Translations under genes and position numbers: made by a program
Notes under the pieces: generated by a model
Databases searched by the model: none
Seen by the model: the letters and a program-made list of their open reading frames with translations, nothing else
Told to the model about the DNA's origin: nothing
Origin: DTSX01 sp964633465
GTDB taxonomy: Bacteria; Pseudomonadota; Gammaproteobacteria; Steroidobacterales; UBA11654
Direction of reading: 5' to 3'
DNA length: 64,000 nt
Assembly: GCA_964633465.1 (NCBI GenBank)
Contig: CAZWGB010000001.1
Location: 1 to 64,000 of the forward strand
Part shown: one piece after another, positions 35,759 to 44,638 of the stretch
Numbering within the stretch: position 1 is the first letter of the stretch
Layout of the letters: every line of letters begins with the position of its first letter

Positions 35759-36946
35759 TCAAATAAAACGATCGGGACGAAAATCAGCCAATAAATTTGT
35801 TTCTGTTCCATCAAGTAATTCCATGGCAACCAGCTCCCCAATGATAGGTGCAAGGGTAACTCCACTGTGCATGGTTGCAAGATAAGTCCCAGGAGTATTT
35901 TTAACGTGGCCCACAACAGGTCTTTCATCGTTTGGTAAAGGTCTCCAACCAATCACAACTTCCTCCAATTCAATGGCTTCCAACTGGGGGACAAATTGTT
36001 GTGCAATAGCCAGAATGCGTTCGCTATGCTGCATTTCAAATGCTGCACTAGGAAACGATTCAGGTTTCAAGTCAAGGCGTTCCAGATGAGACATGGGCGC
36101 ACCTGTTTGTTCCCCGATTACCACTGTTCCATCGTTTTGTTGATGGATATGCACACCCGGTGCCACAATTACTCGATCAATGACTTTTTTCATTGGCTGG
36201 GTTCTGAGAATGATTCCCGGTTTAGACGTTTTGAGAACATCAATCTTGAGTAAATCATCGGTATCAACACCACAAGCAAAAACCACTTGATCAGCCTCAA
36301 TTTCCCCGGCAGATGTCTTGATAGCTACGATTTTTTGTCCAATAGTCTTCAAGCCTTCATAAGTTACAGGGTGAAAAATATCACCGCCTAAACTAACGGT
36401 TTTGCTGAGAAATCTATCCACCAACTTAACCGCATCAACGGCTCCATCTATTTGTGAAAAAGCAATTTTGGCATTTTTGTCAAATTTTACGTTTGGTTCA
36501 AGCTCTTTGGCTTTTTCATCACTGATCATCTCAATGGGAACTCCATAGTCTTGTTGAATCTTGATTTCTTGTGTAAGCATTTTTTGATTCTCTGGTGACG
36601 TGAACCATTCCAAAGAGCCACCCCAATGAACATCAATACCAATTTTAGTCTCCAGTCTGTGATAGGCGAGTAAACTGAGTCGCGATAGATGATGATAGCT
36701 GTAGGGTTTTTTTGGATAAGAGGCATTGATCCAGGCAAAAGATTTGCCACTCGCATGTGCGGCTGGTTGATCACGTTCAATAACAGTGACTTCAGCTCCC
36801 ATTTTTGTAAGATGATAAGCAATTGAGGAGCCGACAATACCTGCGCCTACAACAACAATCCGATTGCCATTTATCAGTGCTTTTAAGCCAGAAGACCTTG
36901 CTATGAGTGCACTGCTCAATAGTTTTGCAAATGTGCGTCTATCCAT
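35759..36946 (-). CDS. DadA/ThiO-like FAD-dependent amine oxidoreductase
   Basis: A 395-residue flavoprotein of the D-amino-acid oxidase superfamily. The FAD-binding motif VVVGAGIVGSS begins at about residue 31, followed by VIERD at the end of strand 2, and the family C-terminal motif appears as GWRPLPNDERPVVG. The N-terminus MDRRTFAKLL carries a twin arginine and hydrophobic stretch, so export by the Tat system is possible; ordinary cytoplasmic members lack it. It oxidises amino acids or amines; the substrate is unknown. It is divergent from the DUF5916 gene. Confidence 0.82.
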   Translation of the reverse strand: MDRRTFAKLLSSALIARSSGLKALINGNRIVVVGAGIVGSSIAYHLTKMGAEVTVIERDQPAAHASGKSFAWINASYPKKPYSYHHLSRLSLLAYHRLETKIGIDVHWGGSLEWFTSPENQKMLTQEIKIQQDYGVPIEMISDEKAKELEPNVKFDKNAKIAFSQIDGAVDAVKLVDRFLSKTVSLGGDIFHPVTYEGLKTIGQKIVAIKTSAGEIEADQVVFACGVDTDDLLKIDVLKTSKPGIILRTQPMKKVIDRVIVAPGVHIHQQNDGTVVIGEQTGAPMSHLERLDLKPESFPSAAFEMQHSERILAIAQQFVPQLEAIELEEVVIGWRPLPNDERPVVGHVKNTPGTYLATMHSGVTLAPIIGELVAMELLDGTETNLLADFRPDRFI

Positions 36947-37041
36947 GAGATTATTTTCTCATTTTTTCAATACAAATGTTTGTAATCACTTAAGAACTAG
37001 AGCAAACTACTTTCATTTTAAAAATCCCAGAGAATCAAAAT

Positions 37042-39354
37042 ATGGGTGGAAGCTTTTCAGCACTAAAAATCTTCATAATTATTGTTGTTATGAATGCAAT
37101 TTTTTCTGCCTTTTCCAATGCTGCAATCACGATCGATGGACGTTTGGACGAATTGGAATGGAAGCAAGCACAGCGATTTGTAAGCTTTGTCGAAACCCGT
37201 CCTTTCAGCTTAAAGGAATCGACAATTCCTACCGAGGTTTTGGTACTAACTGATGAAAAAGGAATTTATATTGGGTTTATCAACCAACAATCATGGGATA
37301 CTCGATACAGAAGGAAGCAAGAGCGTGATGCAATGTGGTCTGATTCCGACCGAAATTTCCTCTCCATTGATTTTGATGGCAAAGCCAACATAGGCTACTT
37401 TTTTGGCGTCTCTCTGGGAGGTTCCATGAGTGATGGCTCAATCAGCGGTGAGAGCCAGATGGATAGAGATTGGGATGGGGATTGGGAAGTGAAAGTATCT
37501 GAATCTGAAACCCATTGGTATTCGGAATTTTTTCTTCCCTGGACTGTGGTGCCAATGATGTCAGACAAGCAAAGTACCAGAGATATCGGTGTTTATTTTT
37601 CCCGACAAATGATGGATGAAGGAAAAGTGGTCGGATTTCCAGGAATTAATTATGAGAGAAAAAAATTTCTCTCTCGTTTCCATCCGGTTACTGTCAATCA
37701 ATACGATTCGACTAAATTCGTTGCTTTTCCTTATGCAGTAAGTTCGTATGATAATTTGCAAGATTCTGCTGAATATCAGGCAGGATTGGATCTGTTTTGG
37801 GCTTTGGGCAATGGTCGGGAGCTGAACATGACTGTAAATCCTGACTTTGGGCAGGTTGAAAGTGATGAAGTGGTAATAAATTTTTCTCCTGTTGAAACGT
37901 GGCTTTCAGACAGAAGACCATTTTTCGCTGAAAACCAAGGGCTATTTAACATTTCCTCCGGCGACTATGGCCTTATCAATACCCGCAGAATTGGTAGTTC
38001 TCCTGACTATAATTGCGATGAATTCTCAACTGCAAATGGTGGTTCTGATGTTTTGCAGGACTCCTGTAAGAATGAACAAAAGGCAAACAATGACATTGAC
38101 ACGGCTTTAAAGTTTACCCAACTAGGAGAAAATACCGATGTTGGTTTGTTTGCTGCTTTTGAGGATGATGAAGCATTTAGTAAAGGACGTGAATTTTATT
38201 CTATCAGAGCCCTGAGGAGATTAAACCAGCATAAGATTGGGTATCTTGCTACTCACGTTCAAAGAGATGCCTTGGATAGAAGCGCTACCGTCCATGCTTT
38301 TGATTACGAGAATCAAGCAACGGAGGCTCTGACGTTAAATAGTTTACTGATGTATTCAGACACTGCCGATGAAAGTGGCTTCGGGATGCGTTTTGGTATG
38401 AGTTACGATCCTAATAAAAACTGGAATAATGGCATTTCTTATTACCGTTTTGACGATGAATTAAATATCAATGATATGGGTTACATGTCCCGGAATAATT
38501 TGAGTAATCTTAGAACTTTTACCATGTATACTCAGACCGATTTTGAGACAGCCTCAAAAATTTTAGAACGTAAATACATTTTTGATTTTTCAAAACGAGC
38601 AGATACTCATGGTCTTCAATTGGTGCAAAGAGCCAATCTCTCCTTTAGCCAATCATTTAAAGATACTTCTGGTTTTGAAATTAAGGTAGGGCTTGACTCA
38701 TCGGGAAAAAATGATCTATTGACTCGAGGCAGTGTGTTGGCACCCTTTGTTAAATTTGGTCAAGAACAGGAGTTTGCATTGACTTACTACAGTAGACAAA
38801 ACGAGAGTTGGAGTTATTGGGCACATTTTGAAAAAGAAAGACAATCGTATCCATTATTTACTGATAGTGCAAAGAGCATAGGGGTGGGTGGAAATTATTA
38901 CCCTTCAGACGATCTAAAATTGAGTATGAGGCTACATAAGCGTGAGTCTACGAGTTGGATCAATTGGATTGGGGACAACAAGATTGGAGTTTACCCACTT
39001 GATCGTTTCTCCATCAGAATCAACGCCACTTGGTTTCCAAAAGAAAATCACGAACTGCGTATTAAATTTCAAACCACTGTTATGGAAACTGAGACTGGAG
39101 TCGAGTGGTTGGCTGACACCAACGGTAACTTGAGTTCTACCAATACTTCAGCTGCTGGGTTTGATCTTGGGCAATTGGCGTTCCAGATCAGGTATAAATA
39201 TGAAATTAGCTCACTGTCGCATTTCTATGCTGTCTATACCCGAGGAGGCAGACATTACGAAGATGATGATGTGAGTGTTGGTAAGATAATTAGTGGAACC
39301 TGGGACAACCCAAAAGAAAACAGATTTACATTGAAGCTAAGAATAAAGTTTTGA
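37042..39354 (+). CDS. DUF5916-type outer-membrane protein with carbohydrate-binding-like N-domain
   Basis: A 770-residue exported protein. A signal peptide (about residues 8-30) precedes a carbohydrate-binding-family-9-like domain (ITIDGRLDELEWKQAQRF, up to about residue 190) with the DxDWDGDWEVK acidic stretch; the C-terminal two thirds contain alternating strands of an outer-membrane barrel, ending in KLRIKF. The DUF5916 family is found beside TonB-type uptake systems and hydrolases but has no assigned activity. The C-terminal 60 residues are similar to those encoded at 3-200, so the genome has at least two copies. The first barrel strand region begins near DLFWALGNGRELNMTVNPDFGQVE (NPDFGQVE). 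Confidence 0.82.
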   Translation: MGGSFSALKIFIIIVVMNAIFSAFSNAAITIDGRLDELEWKQAQRFVSFVETRPFSLKESTIPTEVLVLTDEKGIYIGFINQQSWDTRYRRKQERDAMWSDSDRNFLSIDFDGKANIGYFFGVSLGGSMSDGSISGESQMDRDWDGDWEVKVSESETHWYSEFFLPWTVVPMMSDKQSTRDIGVYFSRQMMDEGKVVGFPGINYERKKFLSRFHPVTVNQYDSTKFVAFPYAVSSYDNLQDSAEYQAGLDLFWALGNGRELNMTVNPDFGQVESDEVVINFSPVETWLSDRRPFFAENQGLFNISSGDYGLINTRRIGSSPDYNCDEFSTANGGSDVLQDSCKNEQKANNDIDTALKFTQLGENTDVGLFAAFEDDEAFSKGREFYSIRALRRLNQHKIGYLATHVQRDALDRSATVHAFDYENQATEALTLNSLLMYSDTADESGFGMRFGMSYDPNKNWNNGISYYRFDDELNINDMGYMSRNNLSNLRTFTMYTQTDFETASKILERKYIFDFSKRADTHGLQLVQRANLSFSQSFKDTSGFEIKVGLDSSGKNDLLTRGSVLAPFVKFGQEQEFALTYYSRQNESWSYWAHFEKERQSYPLFTDSAKSIGVGGNYYPSDDLKLSMRLHKRESTSWINWIGDNKIGVYPLDRFSIRINATWFPKENHELRIKFQTTVMETETGVEWLADTNGNLSSTNTSAAGFDLGQLAFQIRYKYEISSLSHFYAVYTRGGRHYEDDDVSVGKIISGTWDNPKENRFTLKLRIKF

Positions 39355-39428
39355 TCTAAGGTCTAAAGAATAAGCCACCATCTGCAGATTACATCCGCTG
39401 CTGAAAAACCTAACAAATAGAAAATCTA

Positions 39429-39450
39429 AGCCAACAGTAGTTGGCTCTTT
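39429..39450. terminator. Terminator hairpin between convergent genes
   Basis: AGCCAAC (39429-39435) pairs perfectly with GTTGGCT (39440-39446) around AGTA, followed by CTTTAT. The T tract is short on both strands. Its position 75 bases after the DUF5916 stop and just before the DUF465 gene end favours a terminator. Confidence 0.55.
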
Positions 39451-39643
39451 ATCTTGGGATTTCGGTTTGGTTTTCTTTGTTGATTTTGTCTTTGTAGAGC
39501 AATTTTTCTTTTTTTAAAGTTCGTATTATTTGCCAGGTATTGCTGCTACGGTCTTGATCTCTTAATTCTTCTAGTTGATCAATTTTAGTTTTTAAATAGT
39601 TGTGTTCTTCTTTTAGTTTTTTGAGTTTTTTAGATGCTTTCAT
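39449..39643 (-). CDS. DUF465/YdcH-like small coiled-coil protein
   Basis: A 64-residue basic and acidic helical protein: KKLKKLKEEHNYLKTKIDQLEEL near the start (cut as KKLKKLKEEHNYLK and TKIDQLEEL) and the family hallmark LKKEKLLYKDKI near the end, the DUF465 pattern of an antiparallel coiled coil. The frame is open to 39739, but the internal ATG at 39643 is where family similarity begins. No good ribosome site is visible. Function is unknown in all relatives. The membrane protein gene lies 8 bases upstream on the same strand. Confidence 0.7.
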   Translation of the reverse strand: MKASKKLKKLKEEHNYLKTKIDQLEELRDQDRSSNTWQIIRTLKKEKLLYKDKINKENQTEIPR

Positions 39644-39651
39644 GAATAATT

Positions 39652-40287
39652 CTAGGTTTCTCCTATTTGATTTAGCCACTTCCAATTTAGCAGAAAAATG
39701 AAAGATAAACCAATCAAAATAACCACCACGATTAACCAATTACTCAGTTCACCCTGTGCAGCATTGTCTACAGAGAGAACCAAAAACCAAATACCGGAAG
39801 ATGCGGATAAAGCAGTTAGTCCATGAAACAATTGCGCTTTTGTTCTTATCAGCAAGTTGAAGAAATAAAGGGTCATCACTACGGTTGCTAGCTGGAGAAA
39901 AATAATGGGATCCGAAAAGATATAGAATCCGATTATGACATTGAGCAAACCTATGATGCTGATAGGAAAGAAAACAAGCTGCTCTTTAATGTAAAAAATT
40001 GGAGTTGTTAGTATTGCCAGCACAGCAGTCCAAAGAATCCAGTTGGCATTACCCATCAATGCGATAAGGATGAACGCTTGCCCGGTTAAAATAAAAAAAG
40101 TAAAAAGACCATCGAACAATCCAGACTCTTTCCCGCTTGCAGTTTCAGCGGTTATGTACCAGTGATCTTTGGTATTTTGAATAATTTCAAAAAGACTGCC
40201 CACAATAAGACAACTCGAGGCATAATACAGAAAATCAGGTCGATGAATTGTTTCACTTAGGTAGCCTGAATGCTTCTCGACCATCAT
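39652..40287 (-). CDS. Polytopic membrane protein of unknown function, uncertain N-terminus
   Basis: 211 residues from the first ATG, with about six hydrophobic helices and a short charged tail. The frame remains open for another 120 bases upstream, to a stop at 40411-40413, and encodes a coherent hydrophobic stretch (ending AYALLVPLAIVMM) with no ATG, GTG or TTG in frame. The true start may be a rare codon, or the gene may be N-terminally degraded. I recognise no family; the helix FLYYASSCLIVGSLFEIIQN is reminiscent of YrhK-type repeats, which is weak evidence. The DUF465 gene follows. Confidence 0.55.
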   Translation of the reverse strand: MMVEKHSGYLSETIHRPDFLYYASSCLIVGSLFEIIQNTKDHWYITAETASGKESGLFDGLFTFFILTGQAFILIALMGNANWILWTAVLAILTTPIFYIKEQLVFFPISIIGLLNVIIGFYIFSDPIIFLQLATVVMTLYFFNLLIRTKAQLFHGLTALSASSGIWFLVLSVDNAAQGELSNWLIVVVILIGLSFIFLLNWKWLNQIGET

Positions 40288-40470
40288 AACAATTGCTAAG
40301 GGTACCAGCAGAGCATATGCATGTGCGGAGAATACCCAAATGGCAGTATTCCAAGGCAGTCTAATATATTTTTTTAGTGTGCTCAGGTTTCTAATATTTT
40401 GAAGATTGACTTACAGCAATCATACATTATATGTTTGTGTTGTAGACCAAGAGTAAATTTTTTATTGATT

Positions 40471-41109
40471 ATGGAAGCTGAAAGAGCAAAGCTTATAGAG
40501 ACCCTAAGAGATCAGGGTATCAAGAATCAAGAAGTACTGAATTGTATTGCCAAGATTCCAAGACATCTCTACGTCGATGAGTTTTACCAACATCGAGCAT
40601 ATTGGAATCGTCCATTGCCCATCGATGAGGGACAGACAATCTCCCAGCCTTACATCGTCGCTCTGATGACAGAGACATTGTTAAGCAACGATTTTAAAAA
40701 AGTAAATAACAAGAAAGTATTGGAAATCGGTACCGGTTCTGGATATCAAACAGCCGTGTTGGCACGCTTGTATAAGGAAGTTTATACAGTAGAGAGAATT
40801 AAAAACCTGATGGAAAGAGCTCATAGAGTTAATCAATCTTTTGATATTGAAAACATTATTTATAAGAATGCTGATGGTTGGTTGGGTTGGCCCGAAGAAG
40901 CTCCATTTGATGGGATCATAGTAACTGCAACTTGTGGGACAGTCCCTAATTTCTTGATAGACCAGCTTAAAGTAGGGGCTAATTTAATTGTACCGATCGG
41001 TCCAAAGTCCTCACAAATACTCTACCGTATCAATAAAACTGAGAACAGCTACAATCAGGAAGCACTGTGTGCTGTATCTTTTGTACCTATGCTAGAAGGT
41101 TTATCTTGA
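40471..41109 (+). CDS. pcm: Protein-L-isoaspartate O-methyltransferase
   Basis: A 212-residue SAM-dependent repair enzyme that methylates isoaspartyl residues in damaged proteins. The SAM motif LEIGTGSGYQTAVLA is at about 86-100, preceded by GQTISQPYIVALM, the substrate-binding region, and followed by YTVERI and DGWLGWPEEAPFDGIIVTA (here shortened to DGWLGWPEEAPFDG). The frame is open from 40399, but the ATG at 40471 (MEAERAKLI) is the family start. It converges with cfa, 26 bases apart. Confidence 0.92.
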   Translation: MEAERAKLIETLRDQGIKNQEVLNCIAKIPRHLYVDEFYQHRAYWNRPLPIDEGQTISQPYIVALMTETLLSNDFKKVNNKKVLEIGTGSGYQTAVLARLYKEVYTVERIKNLMERAHRVNQSFDIENIIYKNADGWLGWPEEAPFDGIIVTATCGTVPNFLIDQLKVGANLIVPIGPKSSQILYRINKTENSYNQEALCAVSFVPMLEGLS

Positions 41110-41135
41110 AACCTTGCTTGAATTCACTTACGGGT

Positions 41136-42251
41136 TTACCGAAAAGCACTGTTGAGATTTTTTGAGCCAGGTTGTGAAAGGAGAATTTGCCACAAATGAT
41201 TCGAACGTGAACGAAACGAAGCAGCACTGAGCAACAACCAATAGGTCCACATTCGATAAAATCTTCGATCGTAGTTGTGTTTGAGGGATTGATAGTGCTT
41301 CGTAAAATTACTGTGCCAGCACATTATTGTCTTATCATAATCCGGGCCAAAATTATGCCAGTCATCAATCTTGAAGAGTCCTTCAATAGCTCCTGTTATC
41401 TGTTTAGAAGAAGGCATCATGCCATTGGGGAAAATATACTTTTCAACCCAAGGATCTGTCGAAGTTGTTGATTGGTCAATACCAATGGTATGGAGTAAAA
41501 AAACACCTTCCTTCTTCAAACAACGATGGACAACTTCAAAATATGTCTTGTAATTCTTATAACCAACTGCCTCAAACATACCGATGGAGTATATGGCGTC
41601 AAATTTTTCGTCTAATTCTCGGTAATCTGAGAGACGAATATCAACATCTAAACCAGCGCATGTCTCCCGTGCTAATTTAGCTTGTTGCTGGGAAATTGTT
41701 ATACCGACTATGTGCACATCGTGAGTCTCAGCAAAATATTTAGCAGCGCCACCCCAGCCACAGCCAATATCGAGTATTTTCATGCCGGGCTGCAAATTTA
41801 GTTTTAGAGCGACAAGGTCCAACTTTGCTTTTTGAGACTCTTCAAGATTGGAAACTTCCTTTGGCCAATAACCGCAGGTGTATATCATTCGCTTATCAAG
41901 CATTACTGAAAAAAGGTCATTACCAATGTCGTAATGTTTTTCCCCCACCATAAAGGCTCGAGAAATGGACTGTAAATTCGTTAATCGACTTCTAACCATT
42001 GTCAGTAATGCCGGCATGCTTCCAATTTTATAGTCGATTCCTTTTCTTAAAATCTTTTCAAAAAATACATCGAGTTGTTCGCAGTCAAACCATCCATCCA
42101 TATATGATTCACCCAATCCAATTGAGCCATTCAATAGGATACGTTTGAACATCTTTGAATTTTTAATTGCGATATCCCAAGGTCTCGAGCCATTGATTTT
42201 TACGTCAATCTCATCGAGTAACTTTTGATAGTAACTTTCTAATACCGCCAT
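41136..42251 (-). CDS. cfa: Cyclopropane-fatty-acyl-phospholipid synthase
   Basis: A 371-residue SAM-dependent enzyme that converts membrane unsaturated acyl chains to cyclopropane forms. The lipid-binding N-domain leads into HYDIGNDLFSVMLDKRMIYTCGYW (cut as HYDIGNDLF and TCGYW), the SAM motif LDIGCGWGG at about residue 162, and a C-terminal stretch RFYRMWTYWLLLSAASFRSR. These match E. coli Cfa (382 aa). It is divergent from the isoaspartyl peptidase gene and convergent with pcm. Confidence 0.9.
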   Translation of the reverse strand: MAVLESYYQKLLDEIDVKINGSRPWDIAIKNSKMFKRILLNGSIGLGESYMDGWFDCEQLDVFFEKILRKGIDYKIGSMPALLTMVRSRLTNLQSISRAFMVGEKHYDIGNDLFSVMLDKRMIYTCGYWPKEVSNLEESQKAKLDLVALKLNLQPGMKILDIGCGWGGAAKYFAETHDVHIVGITISQQQAKLARETCAGLDVDIRLSDYRELDEKFDAIYSIGMFEAVGYKNYKTYFEVVHRCLKKEGVFLLHTIGIDQSTTSTDPWVEKYIFPNGMMPSSKQITGAIEGLFKIDDWHNFGPDYDKTIMCWHSNFTKHYQSLKHNYDRRFYRMWTYWLLLSAASFRSRSNHLWQILLSQPGSKNLNSAFR

Positions 42252-42391
42252 TGGTCTATTATCATACTAGCACATATTTTGAACAACTCATTTGCAACTC
42301 AGTTTGTTATGACCTGATGCCAGATCTTGATACCATTTCTGAATACTCATATATGCAATTTGATTGAGTCTTTGTTAATTTGTGTTATTAG

Positions 42392-43366
42392 ATGAAGAAC
42401 CAAATTATAATTGCGACATTCTTTTTCACATTTAATTGTTTTGCTGGCATGAACACAGAAGACACCTCTATATCAGAAGAATCTACTACAAAACCAGTAA
42501 TTGTGATCCATGGAGGGGCAGGCTGGAGTAAAAATACGAGTGATGAGATACAAGATGCTATTAAAGCGGGGTTAAAAACAGCACTCGATGCTGGCTATTC
42601 CATCTTGGAATCCGGCGGATCAAGCTTGGATGCTGTCGAAGCTGCAATAGTTACTCTTGAGAACAACCCAGTTTTTAATGCAGGTCGAGGTTCTGTTTAT
42701 ACAACAGAAGAGAATCAGGAAATGGATGCTTCAATAATGAGTGGGATTGATCAAGATGCTGGCGCAGTGGCTTCTATTTCTCGGGTAAAAAATCCAATAA
42801 AACTCGCACGATACATAATGGAGCATACGGACCATGTAATGATGGCAGGCCAGGGTGCTGAGAAAATAGCTGAGCAAGGCGGACTTGATCTCGTTGATCC
42901 AAGCTATTTTCATTCAGAAAATAGATTGAAAAGAGTGAAAAAACAAAAAGCTAAAAAGAACAGCACGGTTGGAGCACTTGCTATTGATAAGTGGGGCAAT
43001 ATTACAGCCGGAACATCAACTGGCGGTAGGAGTAATAAACTCCCAGGCAGGATTGGCGATTCACCCATTATCGGGGCCGGTACCTGGGCGCAGAACAATG
43101 TTTGTGGCGTTTCAGGGACAGGTCATGGGGAATATTTTATTCGTTACAATGTTGCTCGTGAAATATGTGCCAGGATGGAATATTTACAGCTTTCTGTTGG
43201 AGAGGCTTCGTCACAAGTTATTGGTCAATTAACAGCAATAGATATTGAAGGTGGTGTTATTGTTTTGGATAAGAATGGCAATATTTCGATGGAATTTAAT
43301 ACCGATGGCATGGCAAGGGCTTATCGAAATTCCGAAGGGAACGAAATAATTGCAATCTATAAATGA
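42392..43366 (+). CDS. iaaA: Isoaspartyl peptidase / L-asparaginase type 2, probably exported
   Basis: A 324-residue N-terminal nucleophile hydrolase precursor that removes N-terminal isoaspartyl residues and hydrolyses asparagine. The nucleophile is T192 in NSTVGALA, where autocleavage gives alpha and beta subunits; substrate loops NAGRGS, TSTGGRSNKLPGR and SGTGHGEYF are present. Unlike the cytoplasmic E. coli enzyme, it starts with a hydrophobic segment (about residues 4-18) resembling a signal peptide, which suggests periplasmic use. It overlaps the start of a tiny GST-like frame by 4 bases. Confidence 0.85.
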   Translation: MKNQIIIATFFFTFNCFAGMNTEDTSISEESTTKPVIVIHGGAGWSKNTSDEIQDAIKAGLKTALDAGYSILESGGSSLDAVEAAIVTLENNPVFNAGRGSVYTTEENQEMDASIMSGIDQDAGAVASISRVKNPIKLARYIMEHTDHVMMAGQGAEKIAEQGGLDLVDPSYFHSENRLKRVKKQKAKKNSTVGALAIDKWGNITAGTSTGGRSNKLPGRIGDSPIIGAGTWAQNNVCGVSGTGHGEYFIRYNVAREICARMEYLQLSVGEASSQVIGQLTAIDIEGGVIVLDKNGNISMEFNTDGMARAYRNSEGNEIIAIYK

Positions 43367-43452
43367 TAAAACTATATGGCTCCCCAAGGTCAAGAACATC
43401 AAGAGTTCTATGGTGCTTAGAAGAAAATTTAGACATTCTTTCTGTTAATTAA
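43363..43452 (+). pseudogene. N-terminal stub of a glutathione S-transferase-like gene
   Basis: A 29-codon frame beginning ATG 43363, which overlaps the iaaA stop by 4 bases (ATGA), and ending TAA 43450-43452. It reads MIKLYGSPRSRTSRVLWCLEE then seven more residues, the first strand and helix of a GST thioredoxin domain, including the loop where the catalytic serine or tyrosine lies. The rest of the roughly 200-residue gene is missing; the alpha-hydroxy-acid oxidase starts 5 bases later. It is probably a deletion remnant, less likely a functional small peptide. Confidence 0.6.
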
Positions 43453-43456
43453 GAAA

Positions 43457-44638
43457 ATGCCCTACAGTAAAAAGAAAGTTAATAATTGTCTCAATATCAG
43501 AGATTTAAGAGCTTTAGCCAGAAAGAATCTTCCTGATGCCATGTTTCATTATATGGACGGGGCAGCTGACGATGAAATTACATTGGCTCGCAATACCCAG
43601 GCCTTTAATAACTATGAGTTGATGCCCAACTATTTGGTTGATGTGGAAGAAGTTAAGCTAGAGACAAAAATTTTTGGCCAAAAACTAGACCTGCCTTTCT
43701 TTTTGTCACCCACAGGCATGAATAGATTGTTCCATCATGAAAAGGAATTGGCAGTAGCGAGAGTAGCAGATTCATTTGGAACTCTTTATTCACTTTCTAC
43801 TGTAGCAACATCAAGTATTGAAGAAATTTCTGCAGCAATTGATGGACCAAAAATGTTCCAAATATATATTCATAAAGACGAAGGTCTGACTAGAGAATTT
43901 GTTCAACGAAGTAAGGATTCTGGTTATGCGGCGCTTTGCTTAACTGTTGATGTGCCCACGGCTGGCAATCGAGAACGTGAATTATTCTACGGTATGTCTA
44001 TGCCTCCGAAATTACGATACGGTAACATTATTGATTTTCTGAAACATCCGACTTGGACGTCAAAGTTATTTCTCCACCCCGATTTTAAGCTTGCCAATGT
44101 CGTGGCAAGAAAGGACGTCATAGGTAAAGGTGTGATTAGTTTGATGGATTATTTTAATACCCAGCTAATACCAAATGTGACTTGGGATCATGCAGAATGG
44201 CTGATTGAAGAGTGGGGTGGGCCTTTTGCTATCAAGGGTTTGTTAACCAAAGAGGATGCAATCAGAGCTAGGAACATCGGGGCTAGTGCCGTCATGATTT
44301 CCAATCATGGTGGCAGACAATTGGATTCGGCGCCTGCACCTGTTGACTGTGTGACCGAGATTCGAGATGCAGTTGGGGATGATTTGGAGCTTATTGTGGA
44401 TGGAGGAATTAGAAGGGGTACTGATATTTTGAAAGCTCTTGCACTGGGCGCCAATGCCGTTTCCATCGGCAGAGCCTATCTGTTTGGACTTGCAGCAGGT
44501 GGGGAATTTGGTGTGTTAAGGGCTCTGAGTTTATTGAGAGATGAAGTTATCAGGGACATGGCTTTATTGGGAACCCCGACAGTCCAAGACATCGGCAGCA
44601 AAAACGTTCGATTGAGCAAAACCCCAGTTAAATCTTGA
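43457..44638 (+). CDS. FMN-dependent alpha-hydroxy-acid oxidase/dehydrogenase
   Basis: A 393-residue TIM-barrel flavoenzyme of the lactate/glycolate oxidase family. FMN and substrate residues are seen in SPTGMNRL, the SNHGGRQLDSAPAPVD motif (catalytic histidine and arginine), DGGIRRGTDILKALALGA and GRAYLFGLAAGG. The long insert at about 170-215 (with MDYFNTQL) is typical of L-lactate dehydrogenase LldD relatives; mandelate or other 2-hydroxyacids are alternatives. No signal or membrane anchor is clear. Its stop overlaps the following TTG start. Confidence 0.87.
   Translation: MPYSKKKVNNCLNIRDLRALARKNLPDAMFHYMDGAADDEITLARNTQAFNNYELMPNYLVDVEEVKLETKIFGQKLDLPFFLSPTGMNRLFHHEKELAVARVADSFGTLYSLSTVATSSIEEISAAIDGPKMFQIYIHKDEGLTREFVQRSKDSGYAALCLTVDVPTAGNRERELFYGMSMPPKLRYGNIIDFLKHPTWTSKLFLHPDFKLANVVARKDVIGKGVISLMDYFNTQLIPNVTWDHAEWLIEEWGGPFAIKGLLTKEDAIRARNIGASAVMISNHGGRQLDSAPAPVDCVTEIRDAVGDDLELIVDGGIRRGTDILKALALGANAVSIGRAYLFGLAAGGEFGVLRALSLLRDEVIRDMALLGTPTVQDIGSKNVRLSKTPVKS

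Noticed and set aside
36864..37253. 129-residue plus-strand open frame over the start of the DUF5916 gene
   Set aside because: It overlaps both the FAD oxidoreductase start and the signal peptide region of the DUF5916 gene in other frames; its sequence is cysteine-rich and unlike a known family.
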